The notes under the pieces were generated by a model, which was not told the DNA's origin, searched no databases, and saw only the letters and a program-made list of their open reading frames with translations. A stretch of 64,000 bases of DNA. It comes from Kryptolebias marmoratus. Its lineage: Eukaryota; Chordata; Actinopteri; Cyprinodontiformes; Rivulidae. The stretch is from assembly GCF_001649575.2 (NCBI RefSeq), contig NC_051431.1, positions 15,744,113-15,808,112 on the forward strand, given 5' to 3'. Shown here piece by piece: positions 29,576 to 42,988 of this stretch; the first letter of the stretch is position 1; every line of letters begins with the position of its first letter. Made by a program: the position numbers and the translations under genes.

Positions 29576-30484
29576 GCCCCCTTATTAAAACCGACCCCAT
29601 CTTGAAGAAGCGCCTCCATCTACGTGCGACCTTAAGTGCACTCATGCTCGGTTTAGATCAGGTTCTCCTCCATCACCCCTCCTCCAGGTCTTATACACTT
29701 TCTTTGTTTCATCACCTTTTCTCTTTTTTTTTTTTTTTTAATGACTCTAATCTGTGTCCAAGAAGCTATATGTGGCTGTGTCCTTACACCGAGTCCCGGG
29801 AGAACCTTAGATATCAGCAGCACTATTTTAAAAGAGGCCATCTGGTTTTATTTGTCCATCCGTCTTTGTTGAAATCAGAAGATGGCTGCAGCAGGAGTTT
29901 GGCTCCGGGCCCTGCGGTCCACAGAGTGATGACACACATCAGCCTACACAAGAGGTTCCACTTTAGTTCTCACTGTTAATTAGCTGTTTTGCTGTTGTTG
30001 TTTCTTTTTTTAAAAAATAGGTAAAGCTGCCCTTGAGTGCCACGTGGCAAGAGACGAACAGCAGCTTCTGCAGCATCTGTTGGTCTCAGACTCTTACTTC
30101 CTTTTTCTCTTGACTGGCGCAGCAATAATTCTCCTTTTTTCTTCACATTTATTGTCAAGAACGTCTCTGAAATGCATTGCAGATAAACATTGCATTCATG
30201 GTTTGTTTTTTTTTACCTAACAGCTGAAAAACTAACTAGAATTTTTAATCGTTTTCAAGCTATATTTTGGGGATTTTAGATTTATGTAAGTTTTAATGAA
30301 CACCACACCAAACATTGTGTTTTATGTGTAGAAAGGTGACATAAAATATAACAATAGGGTAAATAAAGAAGTACCTTCCTGATGTGAGCAGCAGAGTTAA
30401 CTGATGTGATGCTGAAACTGAAAACAGCTCTATTTGTTATAGAGAAAAAAAAAGGATTATTCATGATGATCCTGTTTTTTGCCT

Positions 30485-30770
30485 GTGTCTGTGTTTGTCT
30501 GTCTGGTAGCAAAATCTGACACGTGCCTGTGACCGGATTTTAATGAAACTCTCAGAAAATAATCACTGGATGAACGCCTACAAATCGTTAACTTTTGGAG
30601 TCAACCCCCATCAAGATGGCCGCCACAGCTAAGCAGTCTTGCCAAACACAAACGTGGCTGCAGCTCTGTTGATCTTACGGATGCCGAGCTAAAATGTGGT
30701 GCAGAAGTAGCTGAGAGTTGTTCTCACAGCACAGTCTGAGAACTATCTGACTGTGCAAGATCCTTTTTTT
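30485..30770 (+). repeat. Dispersed repeat family A, copy 3
   Basis: Plus-oriented copy with CTGTCTGGTAGCAAAATCTGAC, AAGATGGCCGCCACAGCTAA and AGCTAAAATGTGGTGCAGAAG followed by TAGCTGAGAGTTGT. Confidence 0.7.
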
Positions 30771-30819
30771 TTTAAACTTTACCAGCAACTATTATGGTCA
30801 TTAAAGAATTCGAATCGTG

Positions 30820-31015
30820 ATCCAGATCACCACCAAAATTTAATCACTTGTTTTTTTGTTTTTTTTTTTTAATTTGTGACAGCCTCAATATTTCCTGAAA
30901 ATGGCATCCAAATCTGTTCATTGGCTTTTAGGTAATCTCGCTAACAGACGTGGACAGATGGACAAACAGACCAACCAACACTGCCGAAAACATAACCTCC
31001 TTGGCGGAGGTAAAA
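30820..31015 (-). repeat. Fish dispersed repeat ending CCTCCTTGGCGGAGGT
   Basis: Contains GATCCAGATCACCACCAAAAT, a poly-T interruption, TCGCTAACAGAC and the terminal palindrome-like CCTCCTTGGCGGAGG. I recall this end sequence from many teleost genomes. It directly follows family A copy 3 and shares its CTAACAGAC end word, so the two may belong together. Confidence 0.55.
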
Positions 31016-31373
31016 AGTTGGCTCCTTGATCTGGCTCTTAATTTTGACCCCCTTCCAAGGTCTGAAAAGACACATGAGTAAGCCAGCAGGAGAGTCTGTG
31101 AGTCTGTGGCAAAAGCTTTTTGTTTCAAAATATTAATAAAATATCACCTCAACAGAGCTCGATCCTGAACAGTTCTTCCTTTGAGTTTTTGCTTTTAAAA
31201 GATGCTGCAGTTTTTTTTTCCAACTTGCATATTAGTTAAAAATGTTGCAAAGCTGCAAATGCTTATCAGCTGATGCGACTGAATAACTCCAGTTAGGATA
31301 ACGACAGACCAAAATGTTATTAATCTAAACAATAAAAACAAGGATTCAGAGTATTGTTTTTTTTCTGTTCCAG

Positions 31374-31492
31374 AGGGGATCCGTGCCGGCCTGCCGCCCG
31401 AGCAGCTGTTGTTTTTGCAGAGCGAGCAGAGCCCGACGGAGGCTTCCTGCTGGCCAGCGGCTCAGCCTGGCTCATGAGACGGCCGGGGACAG
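31374..31492 (+). other. Exon-like block of unknown gene
   Basis: A long pyrimidine tract ending CTGTTCCAG (acceptor, 31373) and a consensus donor GGGACAG|GTGAGG (31492/31493) bound 119 GC-rich bases in A/T-rich surroundings. Two of the three frames are open throughout. One includes GGFLLASGSAWLMRRPGT. I recognise no protein. It could be a non-coding RNA exon, an alternative 5' exon of alkbh8, or a remnant. Confidence 0.25.
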
Positions 31493-32880
31493 GTGAGGGC
31501 TCAATTACACAACTAACCTAGCTATAAATGTGCTGGCACACAGGGACAAAACAAATGCGCACAAGAAGAAAGACGCGAGCCGGAGCACGCCTCCTGGTGC
31601 GTGCACAAAGGGCCCGGAGAGTCGTTAATCTGACTCAGGAGGAATTTGCACCCGGGGTCTGAGGCTGAGTGGCTCCACTGGGGGAGGATGGCAAACAATA
31701 AGCAGAATGATAAACAGAACACAATTAAGGACCTGAATCTGAGTGACTGTTTGCATCTGGTCAGGTAGTCTCTTGTTGTGTTTGCTGGAAGCGGAGAATA
31801 ACCAGGCGACAGCAGGACTTAGGGATGAGTTTGTGTTTTTATTTGGGAACCAATATGAACATGAGTTAAGGATGTCTTATTTACTGGCAAATTCGACTTT
31901 GGTCAGTTAAACAAAAAGAGGATAAAGGCAGCAGAACTGGCACCCTTCCTTTTTTGACAGAGTGAAACAACACGTTTAACAACCATAAACTGCACACATA
32001 CAATTTATTCTGCTTCATCTTTGTGGTCATTGCATTTTTCTTATTTTTCTTCTTTCTTAATTATGACCAAAAGGCAGTAGTGTTAATGCCCATGTCTGTG
32101 TGTGTGTCTGTCTGTTACCAAAATATCTCATGAACTTAACAAATTTTGATTAAAACTTTTTTGGAAAGGAATCACTGTACGCACATCTACATCTGAATAA
32201 CTTGCTGGATGGAGTCAAGATGGCTTTCAAGGTTTGACAAAATAAAACAGAAAATGCAGTTCTGAACATATATCACCGATTGTTTCAAGTGACCATACTA
32301 ATGCATCATTCTTCAAAAATACAACAACTTTTTCTGAGAATAATGATAAAAGTTTAATAAAAGCTGATGTAAATGAAGGTCTCTGTCTTTGTTGAAGGAA
32401 ATCCAGTAAGTCGCAATTAACTACTCAACAAACTGTCCTAATTTTAATGTTCACTCAAACATCTATTAAGACACAAATAAAGACTTTATTACTTCAAAAA
32501 GGGATACTTGTGAATTGTCCACAATTATAGGAAGGACTTATGAAGGCTTGCATGGTATAGTGTATACATTTTATTAGGTGTATGTAGAAAACTTTTCTTT
32601 TCTCATTCTTTTTAACAGCTGGTCTTTTCTTATGTGTACCATCTAAAGTTAAAGGTGTATTATATTTCTTTTAATTCATTATGTACCAAGCTAGTTTTTG
32701 TACGTAGTTTTTTTTTTTAATCTCAAACTTAATAATAAGTTGCGCTATCTTCATTTTAATTTGAAGTTAGGTTTTAGGGCTCTGGACGAATTTTACTTAG
32801 AGAAGGAAAAGGGGCAGAAATGAGTTTTGGAGTCGTTTCGTCGCCTCGGAACCATAGTTTCTCGGCGCGTGTTGTAGCCG
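31493..32880. other. Spacer upstream of alkbh8
   Basis: No convincing gene. A fragment of repeat family A lies at 32090-32240. The open frame on the minus strand near 31522-31722 has no ATG start. The final ~100 bases (CpG words, CGGCGCGTG) are probably the alkbh8 promoter. Confidence 0.45.
32090..32240 (+). repeat. Dispersed repeat family A, copy 4 (5' part)
   Basis: Plus-oriented fragment with GTCTGTCTGTTACCAAAATATC, ATGAAC and GGAGTCAAGATGGC, then divergence. Confidence 0.55.
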
Positions 32881-32907
32881 GACCATTTAAGGAGACGAAC
32901 CAACACC

Positions 32908-35900
32908 ATGGAAAGTAACGTGAAGACCGTCAGAAAGGGTAAAGATGAGAAGAAAGTGTTGAGAAAACAGCTCAAAGCCAGCCACACTTTATTAAAGCAT
33001 GAAGGCATCAGTACAACACCGCAGCCTACTAAGGTAAACCGGAAACAGCGTTAAAATACGACGTAAATACGGCAGGAAGTTAGCTAAAATAAACAAACTG
33101 TGTCCGACAATTAAACACATTTTCACTTAGTAACAGAGATTTATACGCATAAAAGTGATATAGTAAAATAAAAACAATAAACTATCAGGGTCTATTTGTA
33201 AAGGACAATAAACGCAAATAAAGTGAACATTCACAAGAAATTGTATAAATGGGGTACTGTAGGACATTTTAATCTTATTGAATGATCTAGTAGCGTCTAA
33301 AAAAGAGAATCAGGTTTTTGTAAACTATGATTAACCTATAGAAATGTGAAAGTGTGAAATTACATTTGTTTTAATTTTGTAAAACTAACCATAATTTTGT
33401 ACGAAAGCATAGAAACACGTGTGTGTAGTTTTAGTGTCCAATGAAACTTTCGTGTTATTTTATTCTGGGATTCTAGGATCTATTGATTGGTTCCCTAAAA
33501 CTCTTTGTGTCCCATCCGCAGAGTCTGGTGGTGGCCAACGGTGGGCTGGGAAACGGTGTCAGTCGCGAGGACCTCGCTGCAGCCCTGAAAGAGATGGGAG
33601 AACTGGAGAGCCTGGTTATGCCTCCCCACAAGCCCTACGCTTTCGTCACGTACAGGTACAGGTACAAGTTAGTACTTTACTGACCCAGGAAGGACTGCTC
33701 TGCCAGCAAACGCATGCTTTACACCACAAGTTGGACTATAAGGAAGCTGTGCAAGAAAGGCAATTCAGTTCACACTGTCAGCATCATTTATGCAAAAAAA
33801 CAATATGAAATTCTACAATTTTTTTTTATAAAAAAACTTCACATGAGCAGTTGTTTTGAGGTATAAACACACAAAACTGGACAAATATTGGAGTTCCTTC
33901 CCCTCACCACGACAAGACAACCCTGCTTATCTGAAATGTTGTTTTTCCTGTTGGTTGTACCTTTATGCTTCCTGAATTATTGGTTAGTTTCGGAGTTAAA
34001 ACAGGAGCATATATATATACCATACCATGGGATTCTCTGCATACACAACAAAAGTGACTTTATTGCAATAAAAAGGTCCGCTTTTTTACGGGTGATTTTG
34101 CAGGTATCATACATATGCCAGACTATTCTTTAAAAAAAAGCATATGAAAAGGTCGCCTTTTAGTTTTCTGCACTACAAAGTTGCTTGTCTTTTTGCAGCA
34201 GAGAGAAGCGCGGTGCGGTTTAGTCATTGTTGACTTGTATTGGGGTTTGTCAGTGGAGCTTCTCAGCGTCATATCTGTCTCTGGGAGGATCCTTCCTTGG
34301 GATGAGACTTTAGATGTTTTTGCATGCTGACCTTGTGTTAGCGCGGCTGTCTGTTCGCAGCCATCAGGGTCTGTGGAAATAAAAGGGGGTCGGCTGCAGC
34401 AGAGGCAGCGATGCCCCGTTTGAACCGCAGGACACCTTGTTAGACGCGAACACCCTCATCATACTCCGAGTTTTTAACCGTCATTCTCTTTCCAGATCTG
34501 AAGCCGGTGCTCGGAAAGCTCACACCGTGCTGAACGGGCAGAAGTTGCAGTGTGGAGAGAGCAGCGTCACGCTCTACCTCAGTTATGTCGACTCGGGTAC
34601 TGACCTTTAGAAATTAACACTCGCGTATCTACAAATTATTTTTGAAGAGCTGTACAACCATCGTCTATGTGTTGCATGTGTTTGTGTTCAGTAAAGCATC
34701 AGGAGGAAGCATCGTTCTCTTTGCCAGACGGATTAGTGTTGGTGGAGGATTTTGTGTCTCCGGAGGAAGAGGCTCAGCTGCTCGCCGCCGTCGACTGGTC
34801 GTCCACTGATGAAGATGTTACAGGTGTAGTCTGGCAGGATTTATTAGGTTCTTTGGGTTAGTTGTTAAGCCGGTGATCTTTTGTTGTTGATTTAGGTAAA
34901 ATAGTCTTTTAAAATTAAGTCTTCCAAATCAGAGTTTTACACTTCTCTTAAAAAAAGGGGAATTTCTAATAGAAAATCTTCAAACTCACAAGATCAGAGA
35001 ACGTGTTTTAGTTTATTCTGAGGAACCATTTTATGTTAGTTTCAGTTCAAATGGTAATAACTTTTTCTCTACTTGTGAAACTTTCATAGCTCAAAAAGCT
35101 TTGAAGCACAGAAGAGTCAAACACTACGGCTTTGAGTTTCGCTACGACAACAACAACGTGGACAAGGACAAGCCGTTACCTGCAGGTAAGCCTCATTACT
35201 TTCACCTTCATATCCCTTCCTGTAATCTCAGGATTCTCAGGGTTAAATCTAATTTAAAGCATCGGTGTGAAGCTTTTACTTGATGATGAAGTTTATGAAT
35301 TTCTAGGGTTCTGTGGTGTTTGTTGCATCTTTTCACACATGTATCGCTGAAGCTAACAAACCGCTGAATGTTGTTAAATAGGTGTTATAATAAAAGTTAA
35401 CAGTGGTGTGTGTTTGTGTTCAGGTCTTCCTGAGGAGTGTGTGCCTGTTTTGGAGCGATGTTTGAAGGACGGACACATCAGCATCGTGCCGGATCAGCTG
35501 ACTGTTAACCAGTACGAGTCGGGTCAGGGTGAGTTTCTGTCTGTCTGACTTCATCCCTCACAGACATCAACATATATTACACAGTTAACACACTAGTACT
35601 AAAAAACATAATTAAATGTCTTTATTTTATGTGCCCAAAAAGTTTGGCTGACGTGTGATGACCAAACATGGGCTGTGTTTGAAATGTTCACTCATTCACT
35701 CACTACATCATGGTCACTATCTGCAGTAGGAGAATAAATAAGGAATGGAGTTTTTCTGCATTTCGAACACTGTTTGAAAGCAGCTTAATTCATAATTATG
35801 CTCTGAGTATTCTCATTCATCTGTTTCATAAATAAACACCAGTAAGATATGCTGGAGTAAAGGCCTGAATCTGAAGTAATGGACACTCAAACTAAAACTA

Positions 35901-38050
35901 TGTAATAATATCACCTGCAGCATATTTCATGAGCCCCGCAGCTCAGACTTAGGAGGAGATGAGACACTTTACATTTTGAACAGGTTTTGACTTCACAGTT
36001 CTGAGCTGCGGACGTTAGCGTCAGACTGGATTAGGCTGCCGTGTCGGCTCAAGCTGCACTGCGTTATGGTCTCGTTCCCTCTCCTGCGCTCTGCTTTTAC
36101 CAGATCACACGACGAGCTTGTAGAGCACTACGCAGTGAATGAAAAACTGCAGTTAAAATTTCAAACAGCGCTACAAAACAGCTGACTCGCTATACCGTGA
36201 ATGAATTGACAGTTTGAACGCAGCGTCGGCCATTATCTGCAGCACACACACATTCGGTGTTACACTTACGACTGACAGAACGAGCCTCCAACAATATAAA
36301 AATCTTTACAGTTGTTACTTTTATTGATCATCCCTTTTCAAACTTTTCTTATTTTTATTTATTGAAATTTTAATTTGAACAATGTCTCCTTTTTTAAAAT
36401 GTAATATAATATTTTATTTTATAATATTTATTTATTTATATTTTTTTTAATTTATTCCTTACTGATCTGATGTAATTTCCTCTTTTTCAGACAGCTTAAT
36501 GTTATTGGTTTTACATAGACTCCAAAATGATTCTCAAATCTGTTTGTTAGAAAACAGACAATTTATTTACGATTACTTAATTTCAAGTATCTTAAAAATA
36601 TATATTTATATTAAGGAAAAATAAACTTTTTCAAGACCACTATGTTTTGAATTAAGTCTCAGAAGCTTGTAAGTTTAAAATGGTATAAAAATGTATTATT
36701 TATTCTTATAGATTCTGGCCCTGCAGCGTTTTATGTTCTGCAACACTCTAAAACAGATGTAGAAAGCAACGAAACATAAAAATATCCAGCTTTTAGTAGT
36801 GTAGATATCTGATAAAGTGGAGGTAAGCAGATGTGTCACATTGGAGACAAAACACCTAAATATAGATTTGATTTTCAGGCCTTTTTTTGTATCAGTGTTT
36901 ATCTTGGTAATAAAGAAGCTCTGACGGTTTTACTTTGTTCTACCACAAGGTGGCAGCAGAACCATTATTAACACAGTTCTGGCAACTGTTTTAGAGCTCG
37001 CCTTTAAATAATTTGCCCCCTAACTTGTGTCAACGCATCATTTTTAGATTATAAGTGACCTGGTTTAGCTCAGGTTTGAGGGTTTTGATCTTGTGTTTGT
37101 GTTCGTAATGTTTTCCAGGTATTCCCCCTCACGTTGACACTCACTCCGCCTTTGAGGACACCATCCTGTCCTTGAGTCTGGGGGCAAAGGTAAAAAAAAA
37201 AAGAAATCAATGCAGCTTTTGTGTTTTAAACATTCACATAGATCCAGCTATTCAACTCACTTCAGCACCTTTTTGTGTAAAAAATAAATAAATCAATAAT
37301 TGGAACAAAAGTGTGTGCATTGAAAGAGTCTAAATGAGCCAGATGTTCTCTGTAAGTGTCACGTTTTGTCTAAGAGGGTAAATAAATAGTGTGATCCTGC
37401 CAGTTTTGTCGCTGGATGAAATGAATGAAGCAGCACCTCATCGACCTGTGATTCATCTGCCTCACGGTGCTGCTGGTAGTGTTTGTGTGTGTGTGTGTTT
37501 GGATCTCGTGTCCTTGTGATTTTACTAAGAACATTTTGTAACTTCTTTTCTTCTGACACACTGTCATACTTTCTTGCTCACTGTGGCATCCTGTCCAATC
37601 CCGGCTTCCTTTCACCACTTGGAAACGTCGGGAAACTTTTGGGTAAACAGAAACGGACGTAGCAGAGACTTTCCCGCTGGCGTCAGGCGTTTTCACGTCC
37701 TCGGCTGGCCCAGGTGTCGCGAGCTGGAGCGGGGGGTCGTAGGTTTTGGAACCCTCTGAGCCGATTGCGCCACAGGAACCTCCATCTGTCCCTGCTTGTC
37801 TGAGGAGTTGGAGCTGGTCTGTTAGCAATCAGCTGTCATCTGTTGTGGCATCTGTAACACAAACAGAGAGACAGACGGTGCGCTCGTGTGTGTGTGTGTG
37901 TGTGTGTGTGTGCAGCTCAGTGCTTGTCCTTGATCATTTTCAGCAGAAATTTGAACCTCTGATAAGGTGATCGGGAATAAACCAGAGAACACTATTTCAA
38001 AGTGATTTTATTGCTCCCAAAGAAAGATTTATTGACTGCAGTTACATTTG

Positions 38051-38082
<32 letters not shown>

Positions 38083-41000
38083 TTTGGTAACAACATCTGA
38101 TGAGCCACTGCACATTTTAAGGAAATCCTAAGAAAGTTCTCACTAAATGTACATTTACTCTTCTGGAGTCTTCTTGATTCAAGACGGCCTCTACAGATAA
38201 TTGCTTTCAGAAAAGACAAAAATGGCTACACTTCAGCTGATTTTACAGATATTGAGCTAAAATATAGTGTGGTAGTAGCTGAGAGTCACCCCAATCACAT
38301 ACTCTGAGGACTAAGAATTAACCCAAAACCTGTGTTTTAAACTTTGGCGTGCACGGCGGCAGGCGATATGCATCGTTTCAAGGAAATTCGAAACTTTTTA
38401 TTTGTTCGAAAGTATTTATAATAGTTCACATGTGAATAGAGCTGGTGGTAATCAGAATATTCACAACTTTAAGCTCTGTTACACATCAGTAAACATAAAA
38501 CACGTATTCCATTTCTCTCCAAAAGCTATAATCAACTGCAAAACAAAATATTTTTCTTTTTGCTTCACATTTCTGGTTGAATTGAAAATTTGTTCACGGC
38601 AAAACATTTCAGCCGCCAACAGCGAATTTGAGCTCAGTATCTGTCAGATTGACTGAGTTGTAGGCATTTCTGTGTTTGCTAAGGTTGATTAGCTGTGGCA
38701 GCCATCTTGGATCAGGTTGACTAAGAAGGTTAAGCAGTTGTAGATGTTATATGCAGTGATTATTTTCAAGGAGTTTCAGTAAAATCTGTTTGTGGGATAA
38801 TTTGCTACGAGACAAACACACAGACACAGGCAGCTGCATAAAAGGCCACTTCATGGCAGCCAGCAGTAAATATTTACTGATGCCAGAGAGAACATGAGAA
38901 AGGATATATATACGGCAATTTTATATTGGATTAATTTTTTTAAACTACAAACACTTTTTTATTTTCTATACAGTTTATCGTCATATAAAAGCTTTTCACA
39001 CAGAACTGGGTTGAACTATTTGCGGACAACCAACCTGTTAAAATGTAGCTTTATGCCCATCTTTTTAATCTTTTTCAAAATCAAGAAAATAGCTGAAAAA
39101 AACAAATATTTCATTCAGTAGGCGTCCGTTTTCTGACGAGCTTCCACAGGATCATTTGAGGCAACGAGAGCTAAAAGTAGAAACACTGTATAGGCGTGTT
39201 ACAGTTAGAGGAATGAATATTGTCTCAATGAATGTCTTTACAAAGACGATAACTGAGGAACCTGTTTGTGTGTGTGTAGGGGGGGGGGTGTGCTGTGAGA
39301 GAGATGAGGAGAGAGATGAATCGTCTCGTAGCTGCCAGCATCACCATCGATTTCGACACATTCCATCGCTTTCATTGATTGGCTGATATTCCTCCGTTGG
39401 GAGCTGTAGACTTGTCTCCTGTGTGTGTGTCTGAAAGACGAGACGAGTTCACTTGTGGTCTGAGGGAAATATCTGATCACAATAAAAACACAAACCCAAG
39501 CCCCCCCCTCCATGCCTCCCTCACACACACGCCTCCACTTCAGACAATCCAATTTTCCTGCTGTCAGAAGTCTGAGGGATGCAGTCTGAAACAGTGTGGA
39601 TGTAATTTCCCTGCAGAGCGCCGAGCTGCTTGGTGCTGTGGGGAAACATTAGGATCAGAAAGCCCGGCTGGAGGTGGAGATGCCTCGACAGGCACACATC
39701 ACGCTGACTTATTAATGGCAGTTTGAAGCCTTGAGCTCTTCAGTCGAGAAAAATACGCTGTAATTCTGGATGGAGATCATCAAATAATGATAATTAATTC
39801 AATATTCAGTCTGATACATACCTGAGTCTGTTATCCTACCTCACAGTCTTCACTCATTTAAGGAGTGAGATTGTGTGTTTTCAAAAGAGATACATAAATG
39901 CAGTAAAATGATTATTTTACTCACTAAACTATCCTTTTGAAACATCGGCTGGTGTTCTAGCATTCGTCTTTAGTAACCCAGCCCCTCTCAAATGAAACGA
40001 GAGGAGGGGAGCAAAATTAGATAAAATTACATAATGTCCCTTTGGGAAATAAAGCAGTAAAGGAGGCGCAAAACCATGCCACTAACGGTTAATAATTTTA
40101 ATTGACAGCAATTATACAGCTGTGAAAAAAGGTTCGAACAGAACGCCAACTTGGTGCAAGTTTATGTGTTTCAGATTAATTTAAAGTATTATTTTATTCT
40201 CTGAAATAACAACGTCACTGGTGGTAAACCCTTTTAAAGTACAGTTCAGATCTTTTGAAGTGGGGTTCTAAGGAAAAGTTATGAACAGTTAATATCTTAC
40301 CTGTTGTAAGTAGCTCTTCATACGTCCACAGTTTGGAGAAATTTAATTCTAACAGGATTAATGAGCCAGCAGCTTTAAGACAGTCCTCTTTGGTCCTGAC
40401 TCCACTTGGTCTAGCTGTTAGCTCTAAATACAGATCTATCCACACCAGGTAAGACGTTAATTGTTCGTAACCGTGCCAGTTTTCGTTGTAAACAGGTGTC
40501 AAGTGTTCTCGCTGCGTGTTTGTGCTTCTTGTTGCAGACGGTGATGGAGTTCCGTCACCCGGACGGTCGCGTTGTTGCTGTGACGCTGCCAGGCCGGAGC
40601 CTGCTGGTGATGAAGGCAGAGAGCAGATACCTCTGGATGCACAGGTGAGCTGGACCACGTGTCCGACTGCTGCTGCCTTTAGTGCCCCTGCTGGTTATCG
40701 ACTCTCACGGCTGCTTCTCGTTCTCTGTCAGGATTACGCCTCGGAAGTTTGACTTGGTGCCAGCGTGCGAGCCACCGTCTCACACCTCGCCTGACTTCGG
40801 GACCCAGAGCGGCCTCACTCTGAGCAAGAGGGGCACCCGCACTTCTTTTACTTTCCGCAAGATCAGACACGAACCCTGCTGCTGTGGTAAGGACGTTAAA
40901 TATTCTGCAATACTGATATTATCAGAGTAAACTTGGTTAAACTTTGTCTAAAATCCGTCGAGGCTAAAAGCTCCCATAATATGGTTAAAAGTGAAAAGTT

Positions 41001-42956
41001 TTGTTTGTTTTATTAGCTGGGATAACGACGTCACTTTTGTTTTGTTTTGACTTTGAATGGGCTTTTGCGTTCAGCCATGATTGGCAAAAATAAATGGACT
41101 GTACTTATATAGCGCCTCTCTAGCCAACCAGGCCACTCAGAGCGCTTTACAACACAATCTGTGCCCTCATTTACCCAAACACACACACATTCACACACAC
41201 TCTACCGAATCTCTACAAACCTAATCTGACTAAATCATTTTATAGAGACTAATCAGTGCTTTAACCTCCATTTACTCACCAATGGGGCACGCATCAGAGG
41301 CAGTGAGGGGTTCAGTGTCTTGCCTAAGGACACGTCAACGTGTAACTTCTGCCAGGAATTGAACCTCCAACTCTCTCATTGAAGAACAGCTGCTCTAACC
41401 ACCGAGCCACAGTAGTAACAGTAATCGTGGCTTATGTGGGAGTTGAACTCAGGATCTCTGGTTTCATACTGAGCGAACCAGGAACGGCTTCTCCGTGACT
41501 CTACATGCTGTGAGGGATGTCTGAAGCACTGCTGTCATCAGCTCCTTTGAGCCTGGCTGCAACTAGTTCCTGGATCAGATTGTGCAGATTTGTTTTTAAA
41601 TAATGCAGGCTGGGTGGACTGACACATATGGCGCAGCTGATTATCATCTCTTTGAGAAAATAGAACATAATTTGAGAACATTTATGGAATTTTATTGAAG
41701 TGTGCAAACAGCGCTTACTAATTTTGCTTGGTGAAGTTTTTATTCGTCATATCTCCAGCTGAATGTCTGCCCCTGTTGTCACCCCCAGCCTTCCCCTCCG
41801 CCTGCGACAGTCAGAGAACAGCCTCGGCCTCTCCCCCGTCTCCCCCATCCCTTCCCCGTTGCCATGCCGACGCGGCACGCTTGGAGGAGGAGTACGTGCA
41901 CCGGGTGTACGACGCCATCGCCTCCCACTTCAGCAGCACGCGCCACACCCCCTGGCCTCATGTCTGCCGCTTCCTGTCCTCACTCGCACCCGGCAGCGTG
42001 CTGGCTGACGTGGGCTGCGGAAACGGGAAGTACCTGGGCGTGAACCCGCAGCTGGTCGCGGTGAGTGTCGTCGAATAACAACGGCTGATCGGCGTGGTAG
42101 TAGCTGAGGGTCACTCCCAACACATCCTCTGAGCTCTGAACGCCTTCATGCTGCGGTTTGCTTCCTGTGGGTCCGATTGGGAACACTCAGGGATCAGTTA
42201 GTAACGCACGGAAAAGCGAGATCCGTGTCCTCCTGCTGGTTTCTGCTGGATGCCATTGTTTGCTTTTGCTCCGTTTCCATGGTAATATCCCAATTTTCCG
42301 TTTATGTATGCGCAACGGGATGTTCCTGTTTGGGATTTTGGAGATGCGTGTAAGCAGCTTATCCTGACTCAGACCGTGGCTGTGATAAATCATCTCTGAG
42401 TACACTGTGATTATGCGGGTCACACGCCAGTTTTCTGAGATTTATTCAGCTTTTTTTTTCCAATTTGCCCCTCACCCGGATTTCTGTTCTTCTGCTCGTT
42501 AATCCCCTTTCCTCTCCGTGTCCCGCTCCTCCACCTCTGTTGCTTCCGCTGCCGTTTAACGCTGTTAAATAAATTACAACTCTTTTTTTTTTTATTATTG
42601 TTGTAGTTTTGTCTTTTCTTCATACATATGTACGTTTCTTTCACATATTTTCCCTTATTTTCTAATTTTCTACACCTAATCTATTATTTTAACATCTGTC
42701 TTTTGTATGTCCTCCTTTCCCAGTTTTTTTGTTTTAATTTTTCTTCGCATGTTCAAGCTCAGCATCCATCAGCTCTCCTCGTGTTTGTCTGATCTCAGGT
42801 GGGATGTGATCGCAGCAGCGCTCTTGTCCAGATCTGCGCACAGAGAGGTTTCCATGCGTTTGTCTCGGATGCCCTCAGCGTCCCGCTTCGAACAGCCTCC
42901 TGTGATGCCTGCATCTCTATCGCTGTCATACATCATTTTTCCACACGGGTATGCAC

Positions 42957-42988
<32 letters not shown>

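Larger units (their letters stand above)
37190..40537 (+). other. alkbh8: alkbh8 intron 7, repeat-rich
   Basis: The largest alkbh8 intron (3.3 kb). It splits the AlkB domain between the HxD pair and the distal iron ligand. It carries (TG)n at 37886-37912 and 38056-38082, two family A copies in opposite orientations, and a foldback element ending about 55 bases before exon 8. No coding sequence seen. Confidence 0.6.

Noticed and set aside
31522..31722. Minus-strand frame resembling a signal peptide followed by a Cys-rich tail
   Set aside because: The frame has no ATG; it begins at a GTG codon and shows no promoter or splice features.
37715..37775. tRNA-like words (GGCGCAATCGG and a B-box-like GGTTCCAAAACC on the minus strand)
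   Set aside because: Spacing between the two boxes is far too short for a tRNA or intact SINE head; at most a decayed fragment.
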